This document shows positions 42,951 to 52,950 of a stretch of 64,000 nt of DNA, in pieces. This DNA is from Limisphaera sp049537155 (GTDB lineage Bacteria > Verrucomicrobiota > Verrucomicrobiia > Limisphaerales > Limisphaeraceae), in assembly GCF_049537155.1 (NCBI RefSeq), contig NZ_JBMVQZ010000004.1:124001-188000 (forward strand). Reading direction: 5' to 3'. Positions within the stretch are counted from its first letter, which is position 1. Every line of letters starts with the position of its first letter. The notes below the pieces were generated by a model. That model saw only the letters and a program-made list of their open reading frames with translations. It was not told where the DNA came from and did no database searches. Made by a program: the position numbers and the translations under genes.

Positions 42951-44534
42951 ATGAAGGGTTGGTCCTCCCCAGGGCGCTTCGTGTTGGCAGCCCAGCTGAC
43001 GGGTTGGTTGGGCCGGGGGCTGGTCACGTGTCTCCTGTCCGGGCCGGTGCAGGGGGCCGACTGTCTGGTGATTTTGGAGCCGGATACGTTCCGTCCGTAT
43101 GTGGAACAGTTCAACGCCCTCGACCGTGAGACGGTGGTGAACGCCATGCCGAATGCGTCGGCCTGGGCGTGGATGCAGCGTGAGATCCCGTTCTTCGATG
43201 CGCCGGATCCGGCGGTGGTCCGGACTTATTATTTTCGCTGGTGGGTTTATCGAAAGCATTTGCGGCGGACCCCCACGGGTTGGGTGGTGACGGAGTTTCT
43301 GCCGCCGGTGAGCCATGCCGGGCCCTACAATACGATCAGTTGCGCCCTGGGGCACCATCTGGCGGAGGCGCGCTGGTTGCGAAACGGGCGGTACGGGGAG
43401 GAGACCATTCACTTCTGGCTTCGCGGGCATGAGGGCGGTCCGCAGCCGCATTTGCGTCGCTACAGTCAGTGGCTGGCGGCGGCCGTATATGGCTGGTACT
43501 GCGCACGGGGGTTCCCCGGCGGAGCCGTGCCCTGGCTGGATGATCTGGTAGCGGATTATGAAGCCTGGGAAGACGAACATGGCCGGCCCGACGGCCTTTT
43601 CTGGCAGTATGACGTTCGTGACGGGATGGAGGAATCCCTCAGCGGGTCGCGCAACCGCCGGCATGTGCGTGTGCCGTTGAACGCTTACATGTACGGCAAC
43701 GCACGCGCGATAGCCGCAATTGCCCGTCGGGCGGGCCGTCATGAGCTGGCGGGGACTTACGACAGGAAGGCTGACGCACTGCGCGAGAGGGTCCTGGGAC
43801 GGCTGTGGGATCCGGAGGCGGCGTTTTTCAAGACCCTGCAGGAGGACGGTCGCCCGGCTGATGTGCGGGAAGCGATTGGTTTTTTGCCCTGGGCATTTGG
43901 CCTGGTGCCGCCGACGGGAGAATATGCCCGGGCCTGGCTGCAGCTGACGAATCGGCAGGGCTTTTGGGCTCCGGCCGGGCTGACCACGGCGGAACGGCGG
44001 CATCCGCGTTTTCGCTCGCACGGAGTGGGCCGATGTGAATGGGACGGTGCCGTCTGGCCGTTCGCCACCTCCCAAACGCTGACGGCTCTGGCACGTGCGT
44101 TGCGCGAAGAGGCGACTCTGCCGCTGAGCGGCCGGGACTTTTTCGAGGCTTTCCTCGTCTACACCCGCTGTCAGGGACGCGGCGGCCGGCCATGGGTGGG
44201 CGAGTATCTCGACGAGGTGACCGGTGATTGGATCCACAGAGGCGACCGCAGCAAGGATTACAATCATTCCACTTATGCCGATCTTTTGATCACCGGGCTG
44301 GTTGGCGTGGTCCCTCAAGAGGAGGATCGCCTGGAGCTTCGGCCGCTGCTGCCTGAAGGTGTGTGGGATTGGTTCTGTCTGGACGGTTTGCCCTACCACG
44401 GTCGGGCCGTCACGATTGTGTGGGATCGGGACGGTACGCGGTACGGCCGCGGTGCCGGGTTTCAGGTCTGGTGCGGGGACCGGTGTGTGGCGCGCAGGGC
44501 CGATCTGGGGCCACTGAGCTGTGAGTTGCCATGA
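42951..44534 (+). CDS. MGH1-like (alpha/alpha)6 glycoside hydrolase
   Basis: 527 residues from the ATG at 42951. Signal near LGRGLVTCLLSGPVQG. The sequence has MPNASAWAWMQREIPFFD, TYYFRWWVYRKHL, PYNTISCALGHHLAEARWL, DGLFWQYDVRDGMEESLSG, NAYMYGNARAIAAIA and a late WVGEYLDEVTGDWIHRG, the barrel pattern I know from mannosylglycerate-hydrolase-like and GH63/GH78-type proteins of Verrucomicrobiota. Candidate acids are Asp in YDVRDGMEES and Glu in GEYLDE. The target is probably an alpha-linked side chain. It starts one base after the lyase stop, and its own end overlaps the next gene by four bases (ATGA), so the three are coupled. Confidence 0.75.
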   Translation: MKGWSSPGRFVLAAQLTGWLGRGLVTCLLSGPVQGADCLVILEPDTFRPYVEQFNALDRETVVNAMPNASAWAWMQREIPFFDAPDPAVVRTYYFRWWVYRKHLRRTPTGWVVTEFLPPVSHAGPYNTISCALGHHLAEARWLRNGRYGEETIHFWLRGHEGGPQPHLRRYSQWLAAAVYGWYCARGFPGGAVPWLDDLVADYEAWEDEHGRPDGLFWQYDVRDGMEESLSGSRNRRHVRVPLNAYMYGNARAIAAIARRAGRHELAGTYDRKADALRERVLGRLWDPEAAFFKTLQEDGRPADVREAIGFLPWAFGLVPPTGEYARAWLQLTNRQGFWAPAGLTTAERRHPRFRSHGVGRCEWDGAVWPFATSQTLTALARALREEATLPLSGRDFFEAFLVYTRCQGRGGRPWVGEYLDEVTGDWIHRGDRSKDYNHSTYADLLITGLVGVVPQEEDRLELRPLLPEGVWDWFCLDGLPYHGRAVTIVWDRDGTRYGRGAGFQVWCGDRCVARRADLGPLSCELP

Positions 44535-47500
44535 GTTTGCCGGGGAGAATGACGAGCCGGGTTGGCGGCGTTGTTTTGCTGGGACTTTGCGTGGGCCTGG
44601 CGGCGGGGCGCGGGTCGGCACCGTCCGCGCCCGAGATCCGGGTGGATCGTGACGGCCGGCTGGTTTGGGTTGCGGACGGCCGGGGCAACCGGGTGCCGGA
44701 CTTTTCGCACTGCGGTTATGCCGGCGGCAATGTGCCCATTCCGATCGTGCCGGTGGCATGTGTGGTGAGACCCGGGCCGGGGGACGACACGGAAAGGATT
44801 CAGGCGGCCTTGGATCTTGTCGCGGGTCGGGCTCCTGATGCGCATGGATGGCGCGGGGCGGTGCTGCTGCTCCGCGGGCGATACGAGGTGGGCGGACGGC
44901 TGGAGATCCGGGCCTCCGGCGTGGTGCTGCGCGGACAGGGAATGGGCCCCGACGGGACGGTCCTCGTGGCGACCGGCATCGACCGGCGGCCGCTGATCCG
45001 TGTGACCGGTCAGAACGACCGAACCATCCGGACGAACAGCGCCTGGGCCGTGGTGGATGCATACGTGCCCGTGGGGGCAACGGGCTGTCGGGTTCGCAGC
45101 GCGGATGGGTTGTCAGCCGGGCGGCGCGTTTTGATTGTGCGTCCCTCGACGCAGGCATGGATCCAACGGTTGGGCATGGACGAACTCGGAGGCGGCGTGG
45201 GCGCGCGGTGGAAGCCGGGCAGTCACGATCTGGTCTGGGAACGCACGCTCACCGGCGTGGAAGGCGACCGGGTGACGTGGGACGTGCCGATCACCACCGC
45301 TTTGGAGGCGGAGCTGGGGGGCGGTTGGATCGCAGGTTTCGATTGGCCCGGTCGCATCCGCCGTGTGGGGATCGAGAACCTTTGCCTCGAATCTTCCCAT
45401 GACCCTGACCGGCCGCTGGACGAGGACCATTCGTGGTATGGCGTCACGATGGAGAACGTGGAGGATGCGTGGATCCGGCGGGTGACGTTCCGGCATTTCG
45501 CCGGGGGGGCGGTGGCCGTGTACGAAACGGCCCGCTGTGTGACGGTGGAGGACTGCCTGGCACTGGCACCGGTGTCCGAACCGGGCGGTCATCGGCGGCA
45601 CACGTTCTTCACCGCCGGAGAGCAAACGCTCTTCCTGCGGTGTTACGCCGAGGACGGATGCCACGACTTCATCGTGGGCCATTGTGCCGCGGGTCCCAAC
45701 GCCTTTGTGTTGTGTGAGGCGGCGCGGGCGCTGGGCGACAGCGGAGCGTGGGAAAGCTGGGCCAGCGGGGTGTTGTACGACAACGTCACCGTGGATGGTG
45801 CGGGGTTGGGTCTGGGTTTCTGGCCGGGCAACCATCGCCGGGTGGGGTGGGCGGCGGCTTGTTCGGTCCTCTGGAATTGCAGTGCCTCGGTGATCCGTTG
45901 CTGGAATCCGCCGGGTGCGTGGAACGCATCATACGGATCGTGGGGCGCGTTCGAGGGCGACGGCATTTGGCGGCAGTCCAACGAGTTCGTGCGGCCGGTG
46001 AGTCTGTGGGCGGCCCAGTTGACCGGGCGCGGAGTCGCGGACGCAGACCTGAGACTTCGATTCCCGCCCAAATCCAGGGAAGAGGTGACCAATCCGAGCC
46101 CGGAACGTGCGCGTGAACTGACCCAAGCATCCCGCCGGCCGGCGCTTTCGTTGCGGGATTGGATCGAGCGACTGGACCGGGAGGCCCCGCTGCCTTGCGA
46201 TTCGGGGGACGCACCGGAGTGGGTTCCGGCGGACCGGCAACCGCCCGGGGAGCCGCCGCGCCCACCGCGCCGGGTGTGCGTGACGAATGGATGGGTGGTC
46301 GTGGGCGATCGTCTGCTCATCGGCGGCATTCTGGAGACGGCCTGGTGGCGGGGCAGCCGACTGCCGGGCGAGGCGGCTGAAGTGGGACCGGCGTTGACCC
46401 GGTTCATGCCGGGCCGGATCGGCCGGGGCTGGACGGACGATTTGGAAGAGGTGGCCCGGCAAATGGTGGAAACGGGACGCCCCGTGTTCGAGCATCACCA
46501 CGGGCTGTGGTACGACCGTCGTCGCGACGATCATGAAATGGTGCGGCGGCCGGACGGCGAGGTGCTGGCGCCGTTCTTCGAGCAACCGTTCGCGCGCAGT
46601 GGCCGGGGGCGCGCGTGGGACGGGCTGAGCCGGTATGACCTGACGCGTTACAATCCGTGGTACTGGGACCGGTTACGATCTTTTGCCCGGCTCTGTGACG
46701 AGCGTGGCCTGGTGCTGCTCCACCAGCACTATTTCCAGCACAACATCCTGGAAGCCGGTGCACACTGGGCCGACTGTCCGTGGCGACCGGCGAACAACGT
46801 CAACGATACCGGGTTTCCCGAGCCGCCGCCCTATGCGGGGGACAAGCGGATCTTCATGGCGGAGCAGTTCTACGATGTCGGCCATCCGGTGCGGGTGCCT
46901 TTGCATCGTGCCTACATCCGCCAATGCCTGGGAGCCCTCCGGGGCGCGGAGAATGTCTGGCATTCGTTGGGGGCGGAGTTCACCGGGCCGGAATCGTTCA
47001 TGCGTTTCTGGTTGGAAACCGTGCAGGCCTGGATGGCTGAGACGGGTTCGGACCCGCAGGTGGTGCTTTCGGCCCCCAAGGACGTGCAGGACGCCGTGTT
47101 GCAGGATGAACAAATGCGCCGGTTGGTGGACGTGGTGGACTTTCGATACTGGTGGCGGACGGCCCGGGGGGAGTTTGCTCCACCGGGCGGGGCCCATGTG
47201 GCACCGCGGCAGTTCGAACGGCGTTGGGCGGGCGGACGACCGACGGACGAGGATCTGGCGGGCATGGTGAGCGAGTACCGGGCGCGTTATCCGCGCCTGG
47301 CGTGGATCTGCGCGTTTGACAGCGCCGGCTGGGCCTGGCTGTGCGCCGGTGGTTCACTGCCGCGGTTGCCCCGCTCCACGGATCCGGAACTGCTCCGGGC
47401 CGTGCCGCGGATGCAACCTTCCGCGGCGCGTTCCACCGATGGCGTGTGGTGTCTGGAGGAGGGCGAGCAGCAACGGTTGATCTATGCGCGGGCAGGCGCG

Positions 47501-47671
47501 CGGTTTGCCCTGAACGAAACCGAGCGGTGGTGGGAACTTCGCGAGCTGGACAGCAACACGGGGCAGGTCCGACGGCGCCGGCGACTCGATGCATCCACCG
47601 GCCTTCTGACCGGTCCGGGCGTTTGGTGGCTGGTGAACCCTTCGGGGTTGGTGTCGGACACAGATCGGTGA
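44531..47671 (+). CDS. Beta-helix (pectate-lyase fold) protein fused to a DUF6298-type domain
   Basis: 1046 residues; the ATG overlaps the stop of the gene before it. Signal near VVLLGLCVGLAAG. The N-terminal half (about 30-500) is a right-handed beta-helix: DDTERIQAALDLV, GAVLLLRGRYEVGGRLEI, VENVEDAWIRRVTFRHFAGG, CLALAPVSEPGGHRRHTFF. The C-terminal half (about 580-1046) is a TIM-barrel-like part with FEHHHGLWYDRRRDDHE, HQHYFQHNILEAGAHW, WHSLGAEFTGPESFMRFW, which matches what I remember of DUF6298. The join of a lyase-like helix and a glycosidase-like barrel suggests two steps on one polymer, possibly rhamnogalacturonan. No activity is proven for the second part. Confidence 0.75.
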   Translation: MSLPGRMTSRVGGVVLLGLCVGLAAGRGSAPSAPEIRVDRDGRLVWVADGRGNRVPDFSHCGYAGGNVPIPIVPVACVVRPGPGDDTERIQAALDLVAGRAPDAHGWRGAVLLLRGRYEVGGRLEIRASGVVLRGQGMGPDGTVLVATGIDRRPLIRVTGQNDRTIRTNSAWAVVDAYVPVGATGCRVRSADGLSAGRRVLIVRPSTQAWIQRLGMDELGGGVGARWKPGSHDLVWERTLTGVEGDRVTWDVPITTALEAELGGGWIAGFDWPGRIRRVGIENLCLESSHDPDRPLDEDHSWYGVTMENVEDAWIRRVTFRHFAGGAVAVYETARCVTVEDCLALAPVSEPGGHRRHTFFTAGEQTLFLRCYAEDGCHDFIVGHCAAGPNAFVLCEAARALGDSGAWESWASGVLYDNVTVDGAGLGLGFWPGNHRRVGWAAACSVLWNCSASVIRCWNPPGAWNASYGSWGAFEGDGIWRQSNEFVRPVSLWAAQLTGRGVADADLRLRFPPKSREEVTNPSPERARELTQASRRPALSLRDWIERLDREAPLPCDSGDAPEWVPADRQPPGEPPRPPRRVCVTNGWVVVGDRLLIGGILETAWWRGSRLPGEAAEVGPALTRFMPGRIGRGWTDDLEEVARQMVETGRPVFEHHHGLWYDRRRDDHEMVRRPDGEVLAPFFEQPFARSGRGRAWDGLSRYDLTRYNPWYWDRLRSFARLCDERGLVLLHQHYFQHNILEAGAHWADCPWRPANNVNDTGFPEPPPYAGDKRIFMAEQFYDVGHPVRVPLHRAYIRQCLGALRGAENVWHSLGAEFTGPESFMRFWLETVQAWMAETGSDPQVVLSAPKDVQDAVLQDEQMRRLVDVVDFRYWWRTARGEFAPPGGAHVAPRQFERRWAGGRPTDEDLAGMVSEYRARYPRLAWICAFDSAGWAWLCAGGSLPRLPRSTDPELLRAVPRMQPSAARSTDGVWCLEEGEQQRLIYARAGARFALNETERWWELRELDSNTGQVRRRRRLDASTGLLTGPGVWWLVNPSGLVSDTDR

Positions 47672-47834
47672 CGGCCCGCACGGCATCCGGGCAGGGAAAG
47701 GAAGCGGGTGCCGACCTGAAGTGGGTGCGGCACATGCCGACCGGGGCAATGTTACGAGACCGTACTGCGGCGTTCGACCGGGGCGGGAGGCCGGTGCTGG
47801 ATTGAGCACGGGTGAAAATTCGGGTCGTTGTGGA

Positions 47835-50588
47835 ATGAACGAAACGATGCGGCCATTGCATGTGAATCAAGAAAGGGTGGAGACCCGCTCAGGGGCCTCC
47901 GTGGCACTGTGGCGTGGGATGGGGCTGCGAGCTTGCCTGCTGGGGGTCCTGCTTGCGGCGGGTTGGGCGGGAGCGGCATCCCGCCCGGTTCCGGGCGCTG
48001 TGGTGAGGCTTGAGCGTGAGGGAGTCAGTGGGCAGCGGGTGGCATACGGCTTGGAGCAGTTGACCGCGGCATGGACTGCGGCGGGATACCGGGTCGTGAC
48101 GAGCGAGACACCCGGGGAGACGAACGTCGTTCACGTACGGCTTTGTCGTTCAGAGACGGTCCCAAGCGGATCAGAGGCTTTCGCGGTGCGCGTGCAGCCG
48201 GATGGGTGGAGGATCGAGGCGGGAGATGATACCGGTCTGATGTACGGCTGCCTGGCGTTGAGTGAGGAAGTTCGGCGCACCGGTACGGGACCGGCCCGGG
48301 ATCTGGAGGAGAAACCCGCCTTGCGATTGCGGGGTGTCTGTGTGGGGCTGCAAAAACCGACCATTCTTCCCGGACGCCAGGTGTACGAGTATCCCTGGAC
48401 TCCGGAGCTTTTTCCCTGGTTTTACGACCGAGATCTTTGGCGGGAGTACCTCGATGTTCTGGCCCGGTGCCGGTACAACACGTTGTACCTGTGGAGCGGG
48501 CATCCTTTCGGGTCGGTGGTTCGGGTGCCGGGGTACCCGGAGGGTGTGGAGGTCCCGGAGGCGGTGCTCGAGCGCAACATCGAGATGATGCACTGGCTGG
48601 CCCGCGAATGCGACCGGCGCGGGATCTGGTTGGTGGTGATGTTCTACAACATCCTGCTGCCCCAGCCATTCGCCGAGAAGCACGGGTTGCCCACACAGTT
48701 GAGTCGTCCCCATCCGGTTGCAGCCGACTACACGCGTCGCGCGATTGCCACGTTCATCCGGGAGTATCCTCATGTGGGACTGCTGGTTTGCCTGGGCGAG
48801 GCTTTGCAAGGGGCGGAGCATCAGCTCGAGTGGGCGACGAACGTCATCCTGCCGGGCGTGATGGAAGGCGCCCGGGCCGCCGGTTTGAAGGAATTGCCGC
48901 CATTGATCATTCGCACCCACGCAACGGATGCCGAACGCGTCCTGCCGCCCTGTTTCGCCATCTACACCAACTTGTACACGATGACCAAGTTCAACGGGGA
49001 GTCGCTGACGACGGACGGCGTGCGGGGTCGGCTGCGGGAGCTGCACCGGCGCATGGCGGCCATGGGGCCGCACGTGGTCAATGTCCACATCCTGGCCAAT
49101 CTGGAGCCGTTCCGGTATTTCGCCCCCGAGTTCATTCAACGTTGCGTGCTGGGCATGCGGGAGGATTTGCAGGCTTCCGGGCTGCACCTTTACCCGTTGG
49201 TGTACTGGAACTGGCCGGACGCACCCGATGCGTGTGAACCGCCCTTGCGGCAATGGGACCGTGACCGGGGCTGGTTCGAAGCCTGGGGGCGGTACGCGTG
49301 GAACCCGGATCGTCCGGAAGCGGAGGAACGGGTGTACTGGCGGGATCGGGTGCGGGAGTGGTTTGATTGTGACGCGGCGACAGCGGAACGGTTCGTGACG
49401 GCGGGCAACGAGGCCGGGCTGGTGGCGCCGATTCTGCTGCGTCGGTTCGGTATCACGGAGGGCAACCGGCAAACCCTTTCCTTGGGCATGACGCTGGAGC
49501 AGTTGGTGCACCCGGAACGGTTCCAGCCGGTGCACGATCTGTGGGAATGCCTGGCGCCGCCGGGGTGGCGGTTGCAGGAGTTTGTGGCACGCACGATGGC
49601 GGGCGAAGGCTGCCCGGGGGAAACGCCGGAGGTGGCGCGGCAGGAGGCGTGGAGACGGGCGCGTCGCGCGGTGCAGCTGCTGGACGGGGCGGAGGGAGGT
49701 GTGTGCGGGCGAAAGGAAGAGTTCCTCCGCTGGCAGAACGACTTCCGCGCACTTGACGCGCTGGCCCGTTTTTACGACGCCAAGACCCGGGCTGCCGAGG
49801 AGGTCCTCCGGTTTCGGCTGGATCACGATCCGGCCCGCTTGGAACGGGCGGCCCGGGCGTTGTCCGGGAGCGTGACGGCTTTCGAGGAGCTGGCGGATGT
49901 GGCCGGACCGGCGTACCGGTTTGCCAACAGCTTGCAGACCGGGCACCGGCGCATCCCTTGGCCCGCGGTGGTGGATGGAGTGGTGACGAATTTTCACTGG
50001 TCGCACGTGCTGCCCTTGTACCGGGCGGAGCTGCGCGAGTTTCTCGATCGCTGGGAGCGCTGGAAACGGGGCGAGCTGGGTCGGGATCAGCCACCGCCAC
50101 GGCCGTGGCCTGCGGCGCAGGTGCGGGTGATGGGGCCCGGGGCCGAGACGTACGAGGTGCGTCCCGGGGCTCGGCCGTTTCGAGACCGGAGTTATCGGCT
50201 GGTTGAACTGGCGCCCGAATTGCATGGTTTGACGGGCATCCGGTTCTCTCACGAAGAGGCCAAGAACGGCCGGTACAGGCCGGTGGAGTTCGAGGTGGAC
50301 GAACCCGTGTACGTTATGCTCGGGCTGTTTCGGGATGAACGCGCGATCTGGTTGCAACCGCCGAACGTGGACGCGGCGGCGCACTGGGCCGAGCAGGGCA
50401 GTCCCGAGCCGGTGCTGCGGAATGCTGCCCGGGTGGAGCAGTGTCCGGTTGTGGATGTGTACGCACGCCGTTATCCGGCCGGCCGCAACCGTCTCGAGGT
50501 GCCCGGGCCCGGCAGTTTCGTCGTTTTGGGAGTCGTGCCGGCTTCCGCGACCCTGACGCCGCGGGACGTGGAGGACCCATGGCCGTGA
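47835..50588 (+). CDS. GH67-like/hexosaminidase-N-type secreted glycosidase (putative alpha-glucuronidase)
   Basis: About 917 residues from the ATG at 47835; the frame is open to 47721. Signal near LRACLLGVLLAAGWAGA. The N-terminal small domain (YGLEQLTAAWTAAGYRV, GLMYGCLALSEEVRR) resembles the GH20/GH67 N-domain. A TIM barrel follows from about residue 150 (DLWREYLDVLARCRYNTLYLW, ERNIEMMHWLARECDRRGIW, VGLLVCLGEALQGAEHQLEW, PLVYWNWPDAPDAC). The C-terminal third is helical. Glu in LGEALQGAEH is a plausible catalytic acid. GH67 removes glucuronic acid side groups; GH115 or DUF4838-type enzymes are alternatives. The gap to the GH127 gene is 58 bases. Confidence 0.6.
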   Translation: MNETMRPLHVNQERVETRSGASVALWRGMGLRACLLGVLLAAGWAGAASRPVPGAVVRLEREGVSGQRVAYGLEQLTAAWTAAGYRVVTSETPGETNVVHVRLCRSETVPSGSEAFAVRVQPDGWRIEAGDDTGLMYGCLALSEEVRRTGTGPARDLEEKPALRLRGVCVGLQKPTILPGRQVYEYPWTPELFPWFYDRDLWREYLDVLARCRYNTLYLWSGHPFGSVVRVPGYPEGVEVPEAVLERNIEMMHWLARECDRRGIWLVVMFYNILLPQPFAEKHGLPTQLSRPHPVAADYTRRAIATFIREYPHVGLLVCLGEALQGAEHQLEWATNVILPGVMEGARAAGLKELPPLIIRTHATDAERVLPPCFAIYTNLYTMTKFNGESLTTDGVRGRLRELHRRMAAMGPHVVNVHILANLEPFRYFAPEFIQRCVLGMREDLQASGLHLYPLVYWNWPDAPDACEPPLRQWDRDRGWFEAWGRYAWNPDRPEAEERVYWRDRVREWFDCDAATAERFVTAGNEAGLVAPILLRRFGITEGNRQTLSLGMTLEQLVHPERFQPVHDLWECLAPPGWRLQEFVARTMAGEGCPGETPEVARQEAWRRARRAVQLLDGAEGGVCGRKEEFLRWQNDFRALDALARFYDAKTRAAEEVLRFRLDHDPARLERAARALSGSVTAFEELADVAGPAYRFANSLQTGHRRIPWPAVVDGVVTNFHWSHVLPLYRAELREFLDRWERWKRGELGRDQPPPRPWPAAQVRVMGPGAETYEVRPGARPFRDRSYRLVELAPELHGLTGIRFSHEEAKNGRYRPVEFEVDEPVYVMLGLFRDERAIWLQPPNVDAAAHWAEQGSPEPVLRNAARVEQCPVVDVYARRYPAGRNRLEVPGPGSFVVLGVVPASATLTPRDVEDPWP

Positions 50589-50646
50589 GCAATGGCCTGT
50601 CGTCCGGGGCGACGGGGTCCGTGCGGGCGTTTGAGAGAGGTGATTC

Positions 50647-52674
50647 ATGAAAGGGAGTCGAATCCGGGCAGGACAGATCAGGGCCGCACTGATCGGGCTG
50701 CTGATCATTTCTGTCGTTTCGGCCACGGTTGCCGGGGACGGGCGGAGCCGGTGGGAGCAACTGCCCCCCGGCTCGGCGCGCTGGACAGGAGGGTTCTGGG
50801 CCCAACGCTGGGAATTGTGTCGCACCAGCACCTTGCCCGCGATGGACGCCCTCTTCTCCGGCACCAACCACACCCATTTCTGGCGCAACTTCGAGATCGT
50901 TGCCGGAGCAGCCGAGGGGCGCCGTCGCGGCGCGCCGTTCAACGACGGGGAGTGTTACAAATGGCTGGAGGCCGCTTCCGCTTTCCTGGCTGTACGCCCG
51001 GATCCTCGGCTGGCGCGAACCGTCGAGGAGCGGATCGCGTGGATCGTGCGGGCCCAGGAACCGGACGGGTACCTCCAAACCGCCGTCCAATGGCGGATGC
51101 GCCAGGGCGATGCCCGGGCCGTGCCGTTCGGTGACCGGTTCCAGTTCGAGCTTTACAATCTGGGGCACCTGTTCAGCGCGGCTGCCATGCATTACCGGGT
51201 GACGGGGCGAACCTCGTTGTTGGAGGTGGCCAGAAAGGCGGCTGCACGGCTGGAAACCGCGCTGGGGGAGCCGGTGCCCGAGGCGGTGCGACGTCCGGTC
51301 TGTCCCTCGCATTTCATGGGGCTGGTGGACCTGTATCGGGCCACGGGCGAGCCTTACTGGCTTGATCTGGCCCGGCAATGCTGGGCCGTCCGCAGCGAGG
51401 TCGAAGGCGGGGGGGACGACAACCAGGATCGGTTGCCTTACGTCCAGCACGCCGAAGCGGTGGGTCACGCCGTTCGGGCCAACTACCTTTACGCGGGTGC
51501 GGCGGATCTCTACTTGGAGACCGGCGACACCGGCCTCTGGCCCCCGCTGACGCGGGTCTGGTCCAACATTGTGGAGAAGAAGCTCTATCTCACCGGCGGT
51601 TGTGGGGCTCTCTACGACGGTGCCTCTCCCGATGGCGCGCGCGACCAGGAACACATTACCCGGGTTCATCAGGCCTACGGCCGGAACTATCAACTGCCCC
51701 AACTGACCGCGCACTGTGAGACCTGTGCCAACATCGGCTGGGCGCTGTGGAACTGGCGCATGTTGCGTGCCACCGGGGACGCGCGGTACGCCGACGCGCT
51801 GGAGCAGGTCCTCTACAACAGTGTGCTTTCCGGGATGAGCCTCGACGGAACGAACTTTTTCTACACCAACCCGCTTCGGGTCACCGATCCGCTGCCATTC
51901 GAACTGCGTTGGCCCCGGCAGAGGGTGCCGTTTGTCAGTTCGTTTTGTTGCCCGCCCAACCTCCTGCGGATGGTGGCCGCATCGCCCGGCTGGATGGCCC
52001 TGGTGTCCAACCGGACGGTCTGTGTGGTGCTGTACGGCGCGGGCGAAATGCAGTTCCAAAACGAGGAGCTGGGCGAGGTTCGGTTGCGCCAGGAGACCGA
52101 GTTTCCCTGGAGCGGACGGGTGCGGTTGGTCGTGGAACGCCCGCTGGACGGAGGGATGACCTTGAGGCTGCGGGTGCCGGCCTGGGCGGCTTCCGCGCGT
52201 CTGCGCATCAATCTCGGGCCGGAGCAGAAGGCCGACGGCCCGGGCGGCTGGTGGGACATCACGCGCACCTGGCAGGCCGGGGACGTGGTGGATCTGGACT
52301 TGGAGATGGCACCGATCTGGTGGGAGGCCCACCCTTGGGTGGAGGAGAGTTACCACCAGGTGGCCGTGCAACGGGGGCCCCTCGTCTATTGCCTGGAATC
52401 GGCCGATCTGCCGCGGGGTGTGAGCGTGACGGACGTGGGCGTGGTGCCGGGGTCTCCCTTGCGCATGCGCTGGGATGGGCATCTGCTGGGCGGGGTCGTG
52501 GTTTTGGAAGGGACGGCCCGTTGGCGGCCTCCCGGCGATTGGACCGGGCGGCTGTACCGGCCCTGGACGGATGCCGACTGGCAGGAGATACCGCTCCGGC
52601 TGGTTCCGTACTGTGTGTGGGCCAACCGTGGACCCGGCGAGATGACCGTCTGGTTGCGTGCCTTGGCACGCTGA
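50647..52674 (+). CDS. GH127 beta-L-arabinofuranosidase
   Basis: 675 residues with signal near LIGLLIISVVSATVAG. The (alpha/alpha)6 barrel has WTGGFWAQRWELCR, NHTHFWRNFEIVAGA, NDGECYKWLEAAS, DGYLQTAVQWRM and the zinc site of the family: Glu358 and Cys360 (AHCETCANIG) with Cys434 and Cys435 (FCCPPN). By comparison with HypBA1 (Glu338, Cys340, Cys417, Cys418), Cys434 would be the nucleophile. A beta-sandwich end follows. It removes beta-L-arabinofuranose from arabino-oligosaccharides. As the last gene of the cluster it supports an arabinan- or arabinose-decorated pectin as target. Confidence 0.9.
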   Translation: MKGSRIRAGQIRAALIGLLIISVVSATVAGDGRSRWEQLPPGSARWTGGFWAQRWELCRTSTLPAMDALFSGTNHTHFWRNFEIVAGAAEGRRRGAPFNDGECYKWLEAASAFLAVRPDPRLARTVEERIAWIVRAQEPDGYLQTAVQWRMRQGDARAVPFGDRFQFELYNLGHLFSAAAMHYRVTGRTSLLEVARKAAARLETALGEPVPEAVRRPVCPSHFMGLVDLYRATGEPYWLDLARQCWAVRSEVEGGGDDNQDRLPYVQHAEAVGHAVRANYLYAGAADLYLETGDTGLWPPLTRVWSNIVEKKLYLTGGCGALYDGASPDGARDQEHITRVHQAYGRNYQLPQLTAHCETCANIGWALWNWRMLRATGDARYADALEQVLYNSVLSGMSLDGTNFFYTNPLRVTDPLPFELRWPRQRVPFVSSFCCPPNLLRMVAASPGWMALVSNRTVCVVLYGAGEMQFQNEELGEVRLRQETEFPWSGRVRLVVERPLDGGMTLRLRVPAWAASARLRINLGPEQKADGPGGWWDITRTWQAGDVVDLDLEMAPIWWEAHPWVEESYHQVAVQRGPLVYCLESADLPRGVSVTDVGVVPGSPLRMRWDGHLLGGVVVLEGTARWRPPGDWTGRLYRPWTDADWQEIPLRLVPYCVWANRGPGEMTVWLRALAR

Positions 52675-52729
52675 ATCAGCCTCACTTGTGCAGCTGGACG
52701 TCTTTTACGACGGCAGGCTTGCGGAGGGT

Positions 52730-52770
52730 AAAAAAGAGGGCGACCCGTGCGCACTCACACACGGGTCGCC
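52730..52770 (-). terminator. Rho-independent terminator of the Met tRNA
   Basis: On the minus strand GGCGACCCGTG (52770-52760) pairs perfectly with CACGGGTCGCC (52749-52739) around a 10-base loop, followed by CTC and six T. It begins 8 bases after the tRNA CCA end. Confidence 0.9.
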
Positions 52771-52777
52771 GGAAAGC

Positions 52778-52853
<76 letters not shown>

Positions 52854-52950
52854 GCCACGGGAACCCAGGCGCTGCCCCTGGCCGGGCATTCGCCTCGATC
52901 CGCTGAAAAATCTAAACGTTCGGCCCGTGGCGCGCAAGCGCCCTTCTGAC

